From assembly GCA_910585455.1 (NCBI GenBank), contig CAJUEL010000005.1, forward strand, positions 62,001 to 126,000: DNA of 64,000 bases, given 5' to 3'. The DNA is from an uncultured Eisenbergiella sp. (GTDB lineage: Bacteria > Bacillota > Clostridia > Lachnospirales > Lachnospiraceae). Shown one piece after another: positions 1 to 8,355 of the stretch. Positions within the stretch are counted from its first letter, which is position 1, and the number at the start of each line of letters is the position of its first letter. The notes below the pieces were generated by a model. That model saw only the letters and a program-made list of their open reading frames with translations, searched no databases and was not told where the DNA came from. The translations under genes and the position numbers were made by a program.

Positions 1-2
1 GA

Positions 3-551
3 GAACGGTTTGAATATGAAACCGCCATGCTGATTGAGGTGGTGCGGAAAAGGATTGCGATGGAGGAGCTGCCTATTGAGACGGTGTATGTGGACGGGAA
101 CGGCGGAACGCATTTCAGGCCGGTGCAGGATTCTGTGATTATTTATAGCATGATTCTCGGGGGATTTTTGAAATACACCATATCCTCCCTCAGCGCTTCT
201 CTGATCGATATCACGCTGTTTCATTTTCTTGTTCTGTGGATGCCAGGGACAGGGGGAATCTGGGCTGCCACCCTATTCGCGCGCGCGGTGTCTTCTTTTT
301 ATAATTACAGCATGAACAGGAAGGTGGTTTTCCGGGGAGGCGGAGGAATGGTGCAATCCCTCTGGCGCTATTATGCCCTGTGCGTGGTGCAGGGAGCATG
401 CTCGGCCGCTCTGGTATCCTGGCTGGCAGGAATGGCGCCTATATCGGAAACATGGTGCAAGGTTGTGGTGGATACGGTGCTCTTTTTCTTGAGCTATCAG
501 ATTCAGAGGAAGTTTGTGTTCAGGACGTGCGATGGGGATAAATCGGAATGA
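3..551 (+). CDS. GT2 glycosyltransferase-GtrA protein, C-terminal part (5' end outside window)
   Basis: The frame is open from the window edge, and the residues before the first ATG (position 27) still read as protein (ERFEYETAML), so the true start lies upstream. The first ~40 residues match the tail of DPM1-like GT2 transferases, which often have a VYVDGN-type strand ending the catalytic domain. The rest is a GtrA-like membrane domain with about four hydrophobic segments and the family's basic motifs (YNYSMNRK and the closing QIQRKFVF). GtrA domains are known in flipping or handling of polyprenyl-linked sugars, and GT2-GtrA fusions are common in Firmicutes. It ends before a ~300-bp gap with its own promoter, so it probably belongs to a different transcript from the genes downstream. 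Confidence 0.8.
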   Translation, partial: ERFEYETAMLIEVVRKRIAMEELPIETVYVDGNGGTHFRPVQDSVIIYSMILGGFLKYTISSLSASLIDITLFHFLVLWMPGTGGIWAATLFARAVSSFYNYSMNRKVVFRGGGGMVQSLWRYYALCVVQGACSAALVSWLAGMAPISETWCKVVVDTVLFFLSYQIQRKFVFRTCDGDKSE

Positions 552-730
552 TTGTGCTTCTGCGGGAAATGGAAACGGCAATGCTATAGAAGTGAAATAT
601 GTGAAAGGCGGCATGCAGGGAATCTGCACCTGCTGTTTGAATATACGTATATAAAGCAGCAGTGAGTATATTTGAAATTTTCCGAATTTTCTGAAAATTA
701 CACTCTGGAAAACCTGATGGGAAAAACGGG
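552..730. other. Intergenic stretch without a supported gene
   Basis: Together with the promoter and leader (to 856) this is about 300 bp between the GtrA gene and the first gene of the long operon. I see no convincing coding frame and no terminator with a T-tract. The stretch around 670-690 is AT-rich and has a short imperfect inverted repeat (AATTTTC and GAAAATT) with no T-run, so its role is unknown. Confidence 0.5.
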
Positions 731-759
731 TTGTAATTTCGTATATTGTAGTGTATAAT
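731..759 (+). promoter_or_regulatory. Predicted sigma-A-type promoter of the main polysaccharide operon
   Basis: A TTGTAA -35 box at 731-736 and a perfect TATAAT -10 box at 754-759 are separated by 17 bp. The first downstream start codon with a ribosome site is at 857, leaving a leader of roughly 90 nt. No other equally good promoter was seen in the following ~25 kb, where gene gaps are very short. It may therefore drive a very long transcript. Confidence 0.7.
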
Positions 760-856
760 AAATAAAGTTATACGTAGATTCGTGTACAATTTTGAATGTA
801 TTTATACGATATACAAAAGTGAAAGGACATCATGTGTGACGGAGGAGGGTGAAGGA

Positions 857-1849
857 ATGAAATTGATCATACAGATACCCTGTTACAATGAGGCCGCGAC
901 ACTGCAAGCAACGTTAGACGATTTACCGAAAAGCATTGAAGGAATTGATGTCATCGAGTATCTGATCATTAATGATGGCAGTGAGGATAACACAGAACGG
1001 ATTGCCAGGGAGTGGGGAGTCGATTATATTGTTCACCATAAGAGAAACCTGGGGCTGGCGAAAGGCTTTCTGGCCGGAATCGATCTGGCTTTGAGGCAGG
1101 GAGCGGATATTATTGTCAATACAGATGCGGATAACCAGTACTGCGGCGCCGATATTGAAAAATTGGTAAGGCCGATCCTTGAGAAGAAAGCGGATATTGT
1201 TATAGGGGAACGGCCAATTGATGAAATAGAAGAATTTAGTTGGTTGAAAAAGAAACTACAGAAATTTGGAAGCTGGGTGGTCAGAATTGCATCCAAGACG
1301 GATATACCGGATGCCCCCAGTGGTTTTCGTGCGTTCAGCCGTAAGGCGGCCATGCGCATGAACGTGAATAATGAATATACGTATACGCTGGAGACGATCG
1401 TGCAGGCCGGAAGGAATAAAATGGCGATCACCTCGGTCCCGATCAGGACGAATCCGGAAATGAGGGATTCCAGGTTGATGAAAAGTGTCTGGGGATATAT
1501 TAAGAAGTCATTTTTAACGATTCTCAGAGCTCTTTTGATGTACAGGCCTTTGATGGTGTTCACGTCAATCAGTGCCGTTTTTCTGTTGCTTGGTGGGGGA
1601 GTGGGGGTTAGATTTGTAGTTTGTTATTTCGAGGATGGTGGAAGTGGTCACGTTCAATCTTTGATATTTGCCATTCTCTTGATTGTGATTGGCGTTCAGT
1701 CGCTGATGCTTGGCTTCCTGGCAGATGTGATTTCGGCAAACAGAAAGCTACTGGAAGACGTTCAGTTCAGGGTGAAAAAATTGGAGCTTGGATTGTTGGA
1801 CGCAGAAGGGCAGGATAAAAGAAAAGGAAATACAAGGGGAATGAAATAG
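857..1849 (+). CDS. Family 2 glycosyltransferase with C-terminal membrane helices (DPM1/ArnC-like)
   Basis: The protein has about 330 residues when started at the ATG preceded by GGAGGAGGGTGA. An upstream in-frame ATG at 782 has no ribosome site. The N-terminal domain shows GT2 hallmarks: a PCYNE opening, NDGSEDNT, and NTDADNQY as the DxD-type metal/sugar-nucleotide motif. Two hydrophobic segments near the C-terminus are typical of polyprenyl-phosphate sugar transferases, which transfer a sugar from a nucleotide donor to undecaprenyl phosphate at the membrane. The sugar cannot be deduced. It is the first gene after the promoter at 731-759 and lies 3 bp before the ABC exporter genes, so a role in starting or decorating the exported glycan is likely. 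Confidence 0.85.
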   Translation: MKLIIQIPCYNEAATLQATLDDLPKSIEGIDVIEYLIINDGSEDNTERIAREWGVDYIVHHKRNLGLAKGFLAGIDLALRQGADIIVNTDADNQYCGADIEKLVRPILEKKADIVIGERPIDEIEEFSWLKKKLQKFGSWVVRIASKTDIPDAPSGFRAFSRKAAMRMNVNNEYTYTLETIVQAGRNKMAITSVPIRTNPEMRDSRLMKSVWGYIKKSFLTILRALLMYRPLMVFTSISAVFLLLGGGVGVRFVVCYFEDGGSGHVQSLIFAILLIVIGVQSLMLGFLADVISANRKLLEDVQFRVKKLELGLLDAEGQDKRKGNTRGMK

Positions 1850-1852
1850 AAA

Positions 1853-2947
1853 ATGATTTTATTGAATTTAGGGATGTTAATGGTGCCACCAATTATCATA
1901 TGGTATATTCATGGACATAGGCAGAAAGATGAAAGGTCTGCTAGAAAAAGGATTGTGTGGTACGCAATTTGGTTCTTAGTAGTGAACGGTGGTTCCTATG
2001 CGGTATCTTATGCAAGAGGTGTAAAAGGTTTCTCTTTCCGCGACATGACTTTGTCCTACAGAGTGAAGTATTTTACGGTTGGGTGTATACTGGCATTACT
2101 GATTTCTTTTGTGATTCTGGTGAAAGATAGAGTTATTTTGGGGGTTAAAAGGCTTGTAGAGGATGTGCATCGTTTTGCTATAGATATGCGCAAATATTTT
2201 AAATATTCTGTGCGGCTGGCAAAGGCTGATTTAAAAACGGAGGTGGCGAATTCATATCTGGATTGGCTATGGTGGTTGATAGAACCGTTTTGTATGATGC
2301 TTATATATTCATTTGTATATGGCGTTGTATTTCGCACGTCAGAGCAGTATTTTACAGCATTTATTTTTATTGGTTTGACAGCATGGTCTTTTTTTCAAAG
2401 GAATGTGTCGTCGAGTGTGAATATGGTAAGGTATAGTAAGGATGTTATATCACGGATATATATTCCCAAGTATATTTTGTTATTTTCCAAGATGTTGGTA
2501 AATGGTTTTAAAACGTTAATCTCATTCGGAATAGTTGGCATCATGATGATTGCATATCGGGTAGATATTACAATTAATATTTTGTATATAGTACCTATTT
2601 TAATAGATTTGTTTTTAGTGAGTTTTGCTGTTGGTGTGGTTTTCATGCACTATGGTGTTTTTGTGAGGGATCTGTCTTATATTATAGACATTGTTTTGCA
2701 GATGCTGATGTTTATGACGGGAACTTTCTATTCTTTATCTAATCGGGTTCCAGCTCCTTACGGGGAGATACTTGAGAAAGTGAACCCAGTTGCTTATTTA
2801 ATTGCGGCGATGCGGGATGTTTTGTTGTATGGAAAGGGCGCATCCTGGTTAATGTTACTGGTCTGGGCAGGAATATCTATAATAGTTTTGATGTTGGGAA
2901 TTTCCAAGATCTACCGCAATGAAAATTCATATGTGAAGGTGGTTTAA
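1853..2947 (+). CDS. Polysaccharide ABC exporter, membrane subunit (Wzm/TagG-like)
   Basis: This is an ABC-2-type permease of 364 residues. The core, from about residue 110 on, has the family's entry sequence (ADLKTEVANSYLDWLWWLIEP) and about six membrane helices. Such permeases pair with Wzt/TagH ATPases to export lipid-linked O-antigen, teichoic acid or capsule. The first ~110 residues form an extra region with about three hydrophobic segments that is absent from the usual 260-280-residue permeases. Its stop codon overlaps the start of the ATPase gene (TAATG), the normal translational coupling of such pairs. Confidence 0.85.
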   Translation: MILLNLGMLMVPPIIIWYIHGHRQKDERSARKRIVWYAIWFLVVNGGSYAVSYARGVKGFSFRDMTLSYRVKYFTVGCILALLISFVILVKDRVILGVKRLVEDVHRFAIDMRKYFKYSVRLAKADLKTEVANSYLDWLWWLIEPFCMMLIYSFVYGVVFRTSEQYFTAFIFIGLTAWSFFQRNVSSSVNMVRYSKDVISRIYIPKYILLFSKMLVNGFKTLISFGIVGIMMIAYRVDITINILYIVPILIDLFLVSFAVGVVFMHYGVFVRDLSYIIDIVLQMLMFMTGTFYSLSNRVPAPYGEILEKVNPVAYLIAAMRDVLLYGKGASWLMLLVWAGISIIVLMLGISKIYRNENSYVKVV

Positions 2948-3699
2948 TGGGCAGAAAAAAAAGAGAAGGGAAACAGGGGAATGCTATAGAGGTAAGAGAT
3001 GTAAGCATCCATTACAAACTGTTTGACAATATAACGATTAGACATTCACTTTTTAGAAAGCATAAAAAAGAAGATGTATTTGAGGCTGTTAAGCATGTGT
3101 CTTTTTCAGTTAAAGAAGGGGGGATTTTAGGAATCATTGGAAAAAATGGCAGTGGGAAGTCTACATTGCTCAGATCTATTGCAGGAGTATTTTCACCTAA
3201 TTCAGGTACAATAGATTTAAAAGGGCATTCGGTTGCTCTGATGGCATTGGGAATTGGATTTAAGAATACCCTGACTGGGCGTGAAAATATTATATTGTCC
3301 GGTATGCTATTGGGGTTTACTGAAAAGGAGATGATGGATAGATTGCAAAACATTATCGACTTTGCAGAAATCGGGAGTTTTATTGACAAGCCAGTATCCA
3401 CGTATTCGAGCGGTATGCATTCCAAATTGGCATTTTCCATTACTGCAATGCTGGAGACGGACATAATGCTGGTGGATGAAGTACTCAGTGTAGGGGATGA
3501 ACATTTTCGGTTAAAAAGCTTGGCGAAGATGAAAGAGTTGATTGAGGATAAAAACAGGACAGTAATTATTGTTTCCCATAGCATTGATATGTTGCGTGAA
3601 ATGTGTGATGAGGTGTTGTGGCTGCATGATGGTGAAATAAAAGAAATAGGAGAGCCGGTTGAAGTTTTAAGTCATTATGCGGCATTTATGACAAGATAG
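2947..3699 (+). CDS. Polysaccharide ABC exporter, ATP-binding subunit (Wzt/TagH-like)
   Basis: This is a 250-residue ATPase with Walker A GKNGSGKST, signature STYSSGMHSKLAF, Walker B IMLVDEVLSVGD and a switch histidine (VSHS). The divergent signature and the DEVLSVGD form are characteristic of Wzt/TagH-type exporters. It lacks the C-terminal carbohydrate-binding domain of long Wzt proteins, so it resembles the short KpsT/TagH type. It overlaps the permease gene by 1 bp and acts at the inner face of the membrane. Confidence 0.9.
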   Translation: MGRKKREGKQGNAIEVRDVSIHYKLFDNITIRHSLFRKHKKEDVFEAVKHVSFSVKEGGILGIIGKNGSGKSTLLRSIAGVFSPNSGTIDLKGHSVALMALGIGFKNTLTGRENIILSGMLLGFTEKEMMDRLQNIIDFAEIGSFIDKPVSTYSSGMHSKLAFSITAMLETDIMLVDEVLSVGDEHFRLKSLAKMKELIEDKNRTVIIVSHSIDMLREMCDEVLWLHDGEIKEIGEPVEVLSHYAAFMTR

Positions 3700-3716
3700 G
3701 CAGAGTTGGTGGCAGG

Positions 3717-4862
3717 ATGGTACTTTTTTTTGCATGGACGGATATTCAGTTGATTAATTGCATCAATACAAAATGTAATTATTATTCATGTGACATTGCA
3801 GATTTGGTTATTGATAAGCGAGAACGGATATCGGAGGAACTGTTATCACTTGCTGAGAGAAATAAGATTTTTGATCATATATATTTTATAGAGTTGCCCA
3901 AATACGTTCACAGGAACAAGGCAAGTAAAATGTGGGCGCGTATTGCCTGGCATATGCAGTATAAAAAATATTTTTATGATCAGATATGCATCATGCTCAA
4001 AGGCGGAAGATATGATGTATTCCTGGTAGCTGCTTTTTGGGGAGAAACGCTGAATCTATACAGATATATAAAAAAATATAACAGAGATATTCATATTGAA
4101 ATTGTTGAAGAGGGTATGGCGAACTATGATGCTCCAAAGTCATGGATATATCGGACAGTACCTGCTTTTACCATAAAATCATTGATTAGAGGAATTTTCT
4201 ATTGCAGGAATTTGGGAATAGTCGCCAGAAGGCGAGTGCGTTGTGTATATTTATATCAACCGGAAGTGTCATGGACACATCGCAATGCAACAGTGCACAG
4301 GCTCCCTACGATAGATGAGAAAAATCCGGTGCCATATGACATATTCCAGGCGTGGCAGCGGGAAGTGGTGAGTGTGCATTATATAAAAAGCAAGTATATA
4401 TATATCGTAGATGACCCCGCCTGCAATCCTGATTTGTATGAATCATTGTTGAGTGTATTATCCGATGTGCCGGGAGAGATAAGGAAGGTATCAATTCTCA
4501 AAAAGCATCCTTTGGACAGTGAAGAAAGCTCAGGGGGAGTTACTTTAAATAATGTCGGTGCCTGGGTAGATAACAGAAAACTGCCAATAGAAAATATTTT
4601 GTTTCGGTGTGACATTGATCAAAAAGTATTAGTTATTAATCGCTCGTCTGTGTTGTTGTATTTGAAGTGTATGCTTAACAAAGAACCATGGGTCATCCTG
4701 ACCTACAGGATACCATCTCTCAGGGGAAAAGAGCGCATTAAGCGATTTATGTACTTTGTGGAAAAAATGAAAAATGTTTATTCAAATCCTGATAAAATAA
4801 TAATACCGAATTCGGTGAGTGAGTTAAAAAGTGCTTTGGTTACGATAAAAAATATAATTTAA
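3717..4862 (+). CDS. Putative sialyltransferase-like glycosyltransferase (GT52/polysialyltransferase type)
   Basis: The 381-residue protein has the three short motifs shared by bacterial sialyltransferase-like families: an acidic EEG (residues 131-133, within VEEGMANYD), HP (264-265) and a Ser-Ser pair (310-311, NRSSV). It is a paralogue of the product of 12466-13644, and both begin with a shared AWT..LIN stretch. The CMP-nonulosonate genes downstream would supply the donor sugar. The family match is by motif only, and a capsule transferase using another donor is possible. A run of eight T (3724-3731) lies at codons 3-5. Confidence 0.6.
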   Translation: MVLFFAWTDIQLINCINTKCNYYSCDIADLVIDKRERISEELLSLAERNKIFDHIYFIELPKYVHRNKASKMWARIAWHMQYKKYFYDQICIMLKGGRYDVFLVAAFWGETLNLYRYIKKYNRDIHIEIVEEGMANYDAPKSWIYRTVPAFTIKSLIRGIFYCRNLGIVARRRVRCVYLYQPEVSWTHRNATVHRLPTIDEKNPVPYDIFQAWQREVVSVHYIKSKYIYIVDDPACNPDLYESLLSVLSDVPGEIRKVSILKKHPLDSEESSGGVTLNNVGAWVDNRKLPIENILFRCDIDQKVLVINRSSVLLYLKCMLNKEPWVILTYRIPSLRGKERIKRFMYFVEKMKNVYSNPDKIIIPNSVSELKSALVTIKNII

Positions 4863-4879
4863 TTAGGAGGAGTCAGAAG

Positions 4880-5116
4880 ATGACAAACAGAGAAAAATAC
4901 AATGAGGCTTTTAAAAGTGTACTAGGAGTAGAGGAAGGTACGTTGGAAAGTTTGGAGTATATGGGAATCGCAGAATGGGATAGTGTGGGGCATATGCAGC
5001 TGATTGCGGCGCTGGAGGATACATTTGATATTATGTTCGAAACGGATGACATTATTGAATTTAATTCATATGCTGCTGGCATAGATATTTTAAAAAAGTA
5101 TGAAGTAACATTATAA
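4880..5116 (+). CDS. Acyl carrier protein
   Basis: This is a 78-residue acidic carrier protein with the phosphopantetheine attachment motif WDSVGHM, where Ser35 is the predicted attachment site. It follows an AGGAGG ribosome site and lies 16 bp upstream of an AMP-forming ligase. It is therefore most likely a dedicated carrier loaded by that ligase, not the fatty-acid synthesis ACP. The operon also holds LuxC/LuxE homologues and a type II thioesterase that would act on carrier-bound acyl groups. Confidence 0.9.
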   Translation: MTNREKYNEAFKSVLGVEEGTLESLEYMGIAEWDSVGHMQLIAALEDTFDIMFETDDIIEFNSYAAGIDILKKYEVTL

Positions 5117-5132
5117 ATTTTAGAGGAACACA

Positions 5133-6545
5133 ATGGAAATTAAAAATTTTTTATTCAATGAAATAGGAAAATATGGCGCTAATGTCGCGTTGGTGGAAGA
5201 TGGCAGCCAATATGTTACGTATCAGGAGCTGGCTCAAAGGGCAGATCGGATGGCGGAACATATTGGACGACGTTGTCTGGTCTTTTTAGCATGCAGGAAT
5301 GTAGTAGAATCTGTTGTGGGATATGTCGGGTGCCTGAGAAATGGAATTGTACCAGTTATGATAGGGGCAGATATAGATGCAGAATTGCTGGGCGATTTAT
5401 TGGATAATTATCATCCGGCATATATCTGGACTTCATCCAAATCCATGGCTTTTACTGAAACGGAAGTATATCGTGACAACAGATATTCTCTTTATCGGAC
5501 TGCTTATGTGCAAGATTATAAGCTGGGCGAGGAGCTGGCATTGCTTCTGACAACGTCCGGAAGTACAGGAAGTCCCAAGCTGGTACGGCAGACCAGAAAG
5601 AATATCGCGGCAAACACACACTCCATAGTGGAATATTTGGATATCATGCAAACGGACAGAGCTATTACGACATTGCCGATGCATTACACATATGGATTGT
5701 CTATTTTAAATACCCATCTCAATGTCGGGGCAAGAGTAATTTTGACAGAAGCGACACTGCTTGATAAAAGATTCTGGAATTTATTCAGGGCAGAGCAGGC
5801 CACTACGTTTGGAGGAGTTCCGTATACGTATGAAATATTGAAAAAGCTTCGTTTTGGAAGGATGGATTTACCCAGCTTACGGTATATTACGCAAGCTGGA
5901 GGGAAGCTTGTTAAAGAAATGGCAGAAGAATTCAATGCAATTTGTGAAGAGAAGGGCTATCAGCTAATCATTATGTACGGACAAACTGAGGCGACGGCAA
6001 GGATGTCCTATCTGCCATGGAAAGATGCGGCAAGAAAAGCCGGAAGCATTGGAATTGCTATACCTGGAGGACGTTTTTCCCTGATAGATGTGAATGGAGA
6101 TGAAATTGAAAAGCCGGATGTGGTGGGTGAGCTGGTTTATCGTGGGGAAAATGTTACATTTGGCTATGCCGAAAGCAGAAAGGATCTTGATAAGCCGGAT
6201 GAAAATAAGGGGATCCTTCATACGGGAGATATGGCCAAAAGGGACGAGGACGGTTTCTATTATGTTGTCGGAAGAAAAAAGAGATTTTTGAAAATATTTG
6301 GGAACCGGGTTAATCTGGATGAGGTTGAGAATTTATTAAAACAGCAAGGAATTGAAAACGTATGTACCGGAAAGGATGATCATTTGATCATTTTTATCAC
6401 AGATCAGGGGCAGGAAAAGCAGGCTGTAGATTTCATTACAAATCATACCGGGATTTCGAGAGGCGGTTTTGCGGTACGTTATATAGCCAGTATTCCCCGT
6501 AGTGAATCGGGCAAGATTCTGTATTCATCTTTGGTGGTTGAATAG
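5133..6545 (+). CDS. AMP-forming acyl/amino-acid ligase (ANL superfamily)
   Basis: The 470-residue protein shows the ANL signature. The phosphate-binding loop TSGSTGSPK is at residues 141-149, followed by the YGQTEATARM motif, the HTGD motif, the hinge region GRKKRFLKIFGNRVN and a C-terminal lysine in SESGK. It should adenylate a carboxylic or amino acid and load it onto the carrier protein encoded just upstream. It is slightly shorter than standalone acyl-CoA synthetases, like other carrier-loading ligases. The substrate cannot be read from sequence. The next genes (GNAT, LuxE, LuxC) suggest the loaded acid is modified and reduced. Confidence 0.88.
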   Translation: MEIKNFLFNEIGKYGANVALVEDGSQYVTYQELAQRADRMAEHIGRRCLVFLACRNVVESVVGYVGCLRNGIVPVMIGADIDAELLGDLLDNYHPAYIWTSSKSMAFTETEVYRDNRYSLYRTAYVQDYKLGEELALLLTTSGSTGSPKLVRQTRKNIAANTHSIVEYLDIMQTDRAITTLPMHYTYGLSILNTHLNVGARVILTEATLLDKRFWNLFRAEQATTFGGVPYTYEILKKLRFGRMDLPSLRYITQAGGKLVKEMAEEFNAICEEKGYQLIIMYGQTEATARMSYLPWKDAARKAGSIGIAIPGGRFSLIDVNGDEIEKPDVVGELVYRGENVTFGYAESRKDLDKPDENKGILHTGDMAKRDEDGFYYVVGRKKRFLKIFGNRVNLDEVENLLKQQGIENVCTGKDDHLIIFITDQGQEKQAVDFITNHTGISRGGFAVRYIASIPRSESGKILYSSLVVE

Positions 6546-6566
6546 GAAGAGAACGGTGTCAGAAAG

Positions 6567-7232
6567 ATGAAAGCGATAACCAGAAAGCGATACGGTTCCA
6601 TTTTACTTTGCAATATTATAGACGACTCTCCTCAGAGGTGGGATGTGGGAGATGCTACCCATGTAAGGGTGAGACTTCCGACTGATGTGGCGCATATTTT
6701 AGCCATGCAGGACTTCGGATATCAATTTGTCGATAGAATGCTGAACGTGACTATAAATTTGAAACGTAATCATATCGAGCCTGATAAATGCATTAGAATG
6801 AAGCCGGTATTGACAGCAGCATATAGGGAAGAGATTCAAGAGCTTGCAGTTATAAATTTTGAAACTGACCGGCGTTTTCATGTGGAGGTTCCATATAACA
6901 GGGATATTTCCGAAGAAATCATTCATGGATGGATAGAAGAGATACCGGAATTTTATGTATGCTTATATAAAGATAAAGTAGTAGGGTTTCTGGCATTAAA
7001 GGAGAGCGAAGATGCAAAAAGTGCAGAAATATATTTGGCGGCGGTGGATAAAAAATATCGTTCCTCAGGAGCTGCGTTATCGCTCTATGCAAATGCTGTA
7101 AAGGTTGGAGAGGAAAAAGGGTACCATACTGTTACAGGCTGTATTTCGAGTAGCAATATAGCAGTTATGAATCTGTATGCATACCTGGGAGGAACGTTTT
7201 CCGATCCTGCAGACATTTTTTTGAGAAAATAA
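6567..7232 (+). CDS. GNAT-family N-acyltransferase
   Basis: This is a 221-residue protein whose C-terminal half is a GNAT domain: a core KDKVVGFLAL strand, then VDKKYRSSGAALSLY as the acetyl-CoA-binding loop (a variant of Q/RxxGxG/A), and CISSSNIAVMNLYAYLGG near the end. GNAT enzymes move an acyl group from CoA or a carrier protein to an amine. The N-terminal ~80 residues are not recognised. Because it lies between the ligase and the LuxE homologue, it may acylate the amino group of a carrier-bound or free amino acid or amino sugar. Confidence 0.75.
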   Translation: MKAITRKRYGSILLCNIIDDSPQRWDVGDATHVRVRLPTDVAHILAMQDFGYQFVDRMLNVTINLKRNHIEPDKCIRMKPVLTAAYREEIQELAVINFETDRRFHVEVPYNRDISEEIIHGWIEEIPEFYVCLYKDKVVGFLALKESEDAKSAEIYLAAVDKKYRSSGAALSLYANAVKVGEEKGYHTVTGCISSSNIAVMNLYAYLGGTFSDPADIFLRK

Positions 7233-7241
7233 GAGGAACGT

Positions 7242-8324
7242 ATGAGTGCAATATTAGAATCGTTATATCGGATTTCCCCATATGCATTGTCCAAAGAAGA
7301 AAAGGAAAAATTTTATATAGAAGCGTTGGACTATCTGACAAAACATCATTACGAAGCATGTCCTGAATACCACAGGATCTTGGATGCGTTGGGGTATGAT
7401 ATGGGTTGTGCGCACAAGGTTGAAGACCAGCCTATGATACCGGTGCGTTTGTTTAAGGAATATGAACTGTTGAGTGTACCGAGGGAAAGCATAACCAAAA
7501 CAATGACTTCTTCGGGGACATCGGGGCAAAGGGTTTCCAAAGTTTTTCTGGACAAAGAAAATACAAAGAATCAAACGAAGGTTTTGACGGAAATTATTGC
7601 TTCATATATTGGAAAACAGCGTCTGCCTTTGCTTATTCTGGATACAAAGCTCGCATTGCGTGACAGAAGCATGTTTTCTGCCAGAGGAGCTGGGATTATA
7701 GGTTTTTCAACGTTCGGGAAAGATATAACCTATGCGCTGAATGAGAATATGGAAATTGACGTACAGGCGATAAGAGCTTTTGCAGAAAAATACCATGGAA
7801 CGCCAGTGCTACTGTTTGGCTATACGTATATGATATGGCAGTATGTTGTATGCGCATTGAGAAAAGCCGGTGATACTATTGCTATAGATAATGGAATATT
7901 ATTCCATATCGGTGGGTGGAAAAAATTAAAAGACCAGGCAGTGGATGCCATGCAATATAACAGGGCAATCCAGGAAGTGCTTGGTAATATTCGGGTGTAT
8001 AATTACTATGGAATGGCAGAACAGTTAGGTTCTGTTTTTGTGGAATGTGAATATGGACATATGCATTGTTCCAATTATTCGGATGTCATTATTCGCAGAC
8101 CTGAGGATTTCTCTGTTGCAAGGATAAAAGAAAAGGGCTTGATTGAGCTGATATCGCTATTGCCTACCAGTTATCCGGGACATGTGCTTTTGACAGAGGA
8201 CGAAGGTGAGATTCTTGGAGAAGATGATTGCCCGTGTGGGAGAAACGGAAAATATTTTAAGATATATGGAAGAATAAAAGGTGCAGAAATAAGAGGATGC
8301 AGTGATACTTTTGAAAGACGTTAG
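7242..8324 (+). CDS. LuxE-like acyl-protein synthetase
   Basis: The 360-residue protein carries an adenylation motif MTSSGTSGQRVSK, the YGMAEQ motif and a C-terminal CPCGRNG...GRIKGAE stretch ending RGCSDTF. Known LuxE enzymes activate an acid with ATP and hold it on a cysteine close to the C-terminus. Cys353, eight residues from the end here, fits that role. LuxE hands the acyl group to LuxC for reduction to an aldehyde, and a LuxC homologue is encoded at 9379-10557. There are no luciferase genes (luxAB), so the pair must make an aldehyde for another purpose, presumably a glycan building block. Confidence 0.85.
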   Translation: MSAILESLYRISPYALSKEEKEKFYIEALDYLTKHHYEACPEYHRILDALGYDMGCAHKVEDQPMIPVRLFKEYELLSVPRESITKTMTSSGTSGQRVSKVFLDKENTKNQTKVLTEIIASYIGKQRLPLLILDTKLALRDRSMFSARGAGIIGFSTFGKDITYALNENMEIDVQAIRAFAEKYHGTPVLLFGYTYMIWQYVVCALRKAGDTIAIDNGILFHIGGWKKLKDQAVDAMQYNRAIQEVLGNIRVYNYYGMAEQLGSVFVECEYGHMHCSNYSDVIIRRPEDFSVARIKEKGLIELISLLPTSYPGHVLLTEDEGEILGEDDCPCGRNGKYFKIYGRIKGAEIRGCSDTFERR

Positions 8325-8355
8325 TTTTTGCGTTATGGCATATGGGGAAAAAGGT

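Noticed and set aside
3724..3731. Eight-T run at codons 3-5 of the first sialyltransferase-like gene as a phase switch
   Set aside because: Short A and T runs are common in this AT-rich part, and the frame is intact. Weak evidence compared with the G tracts.
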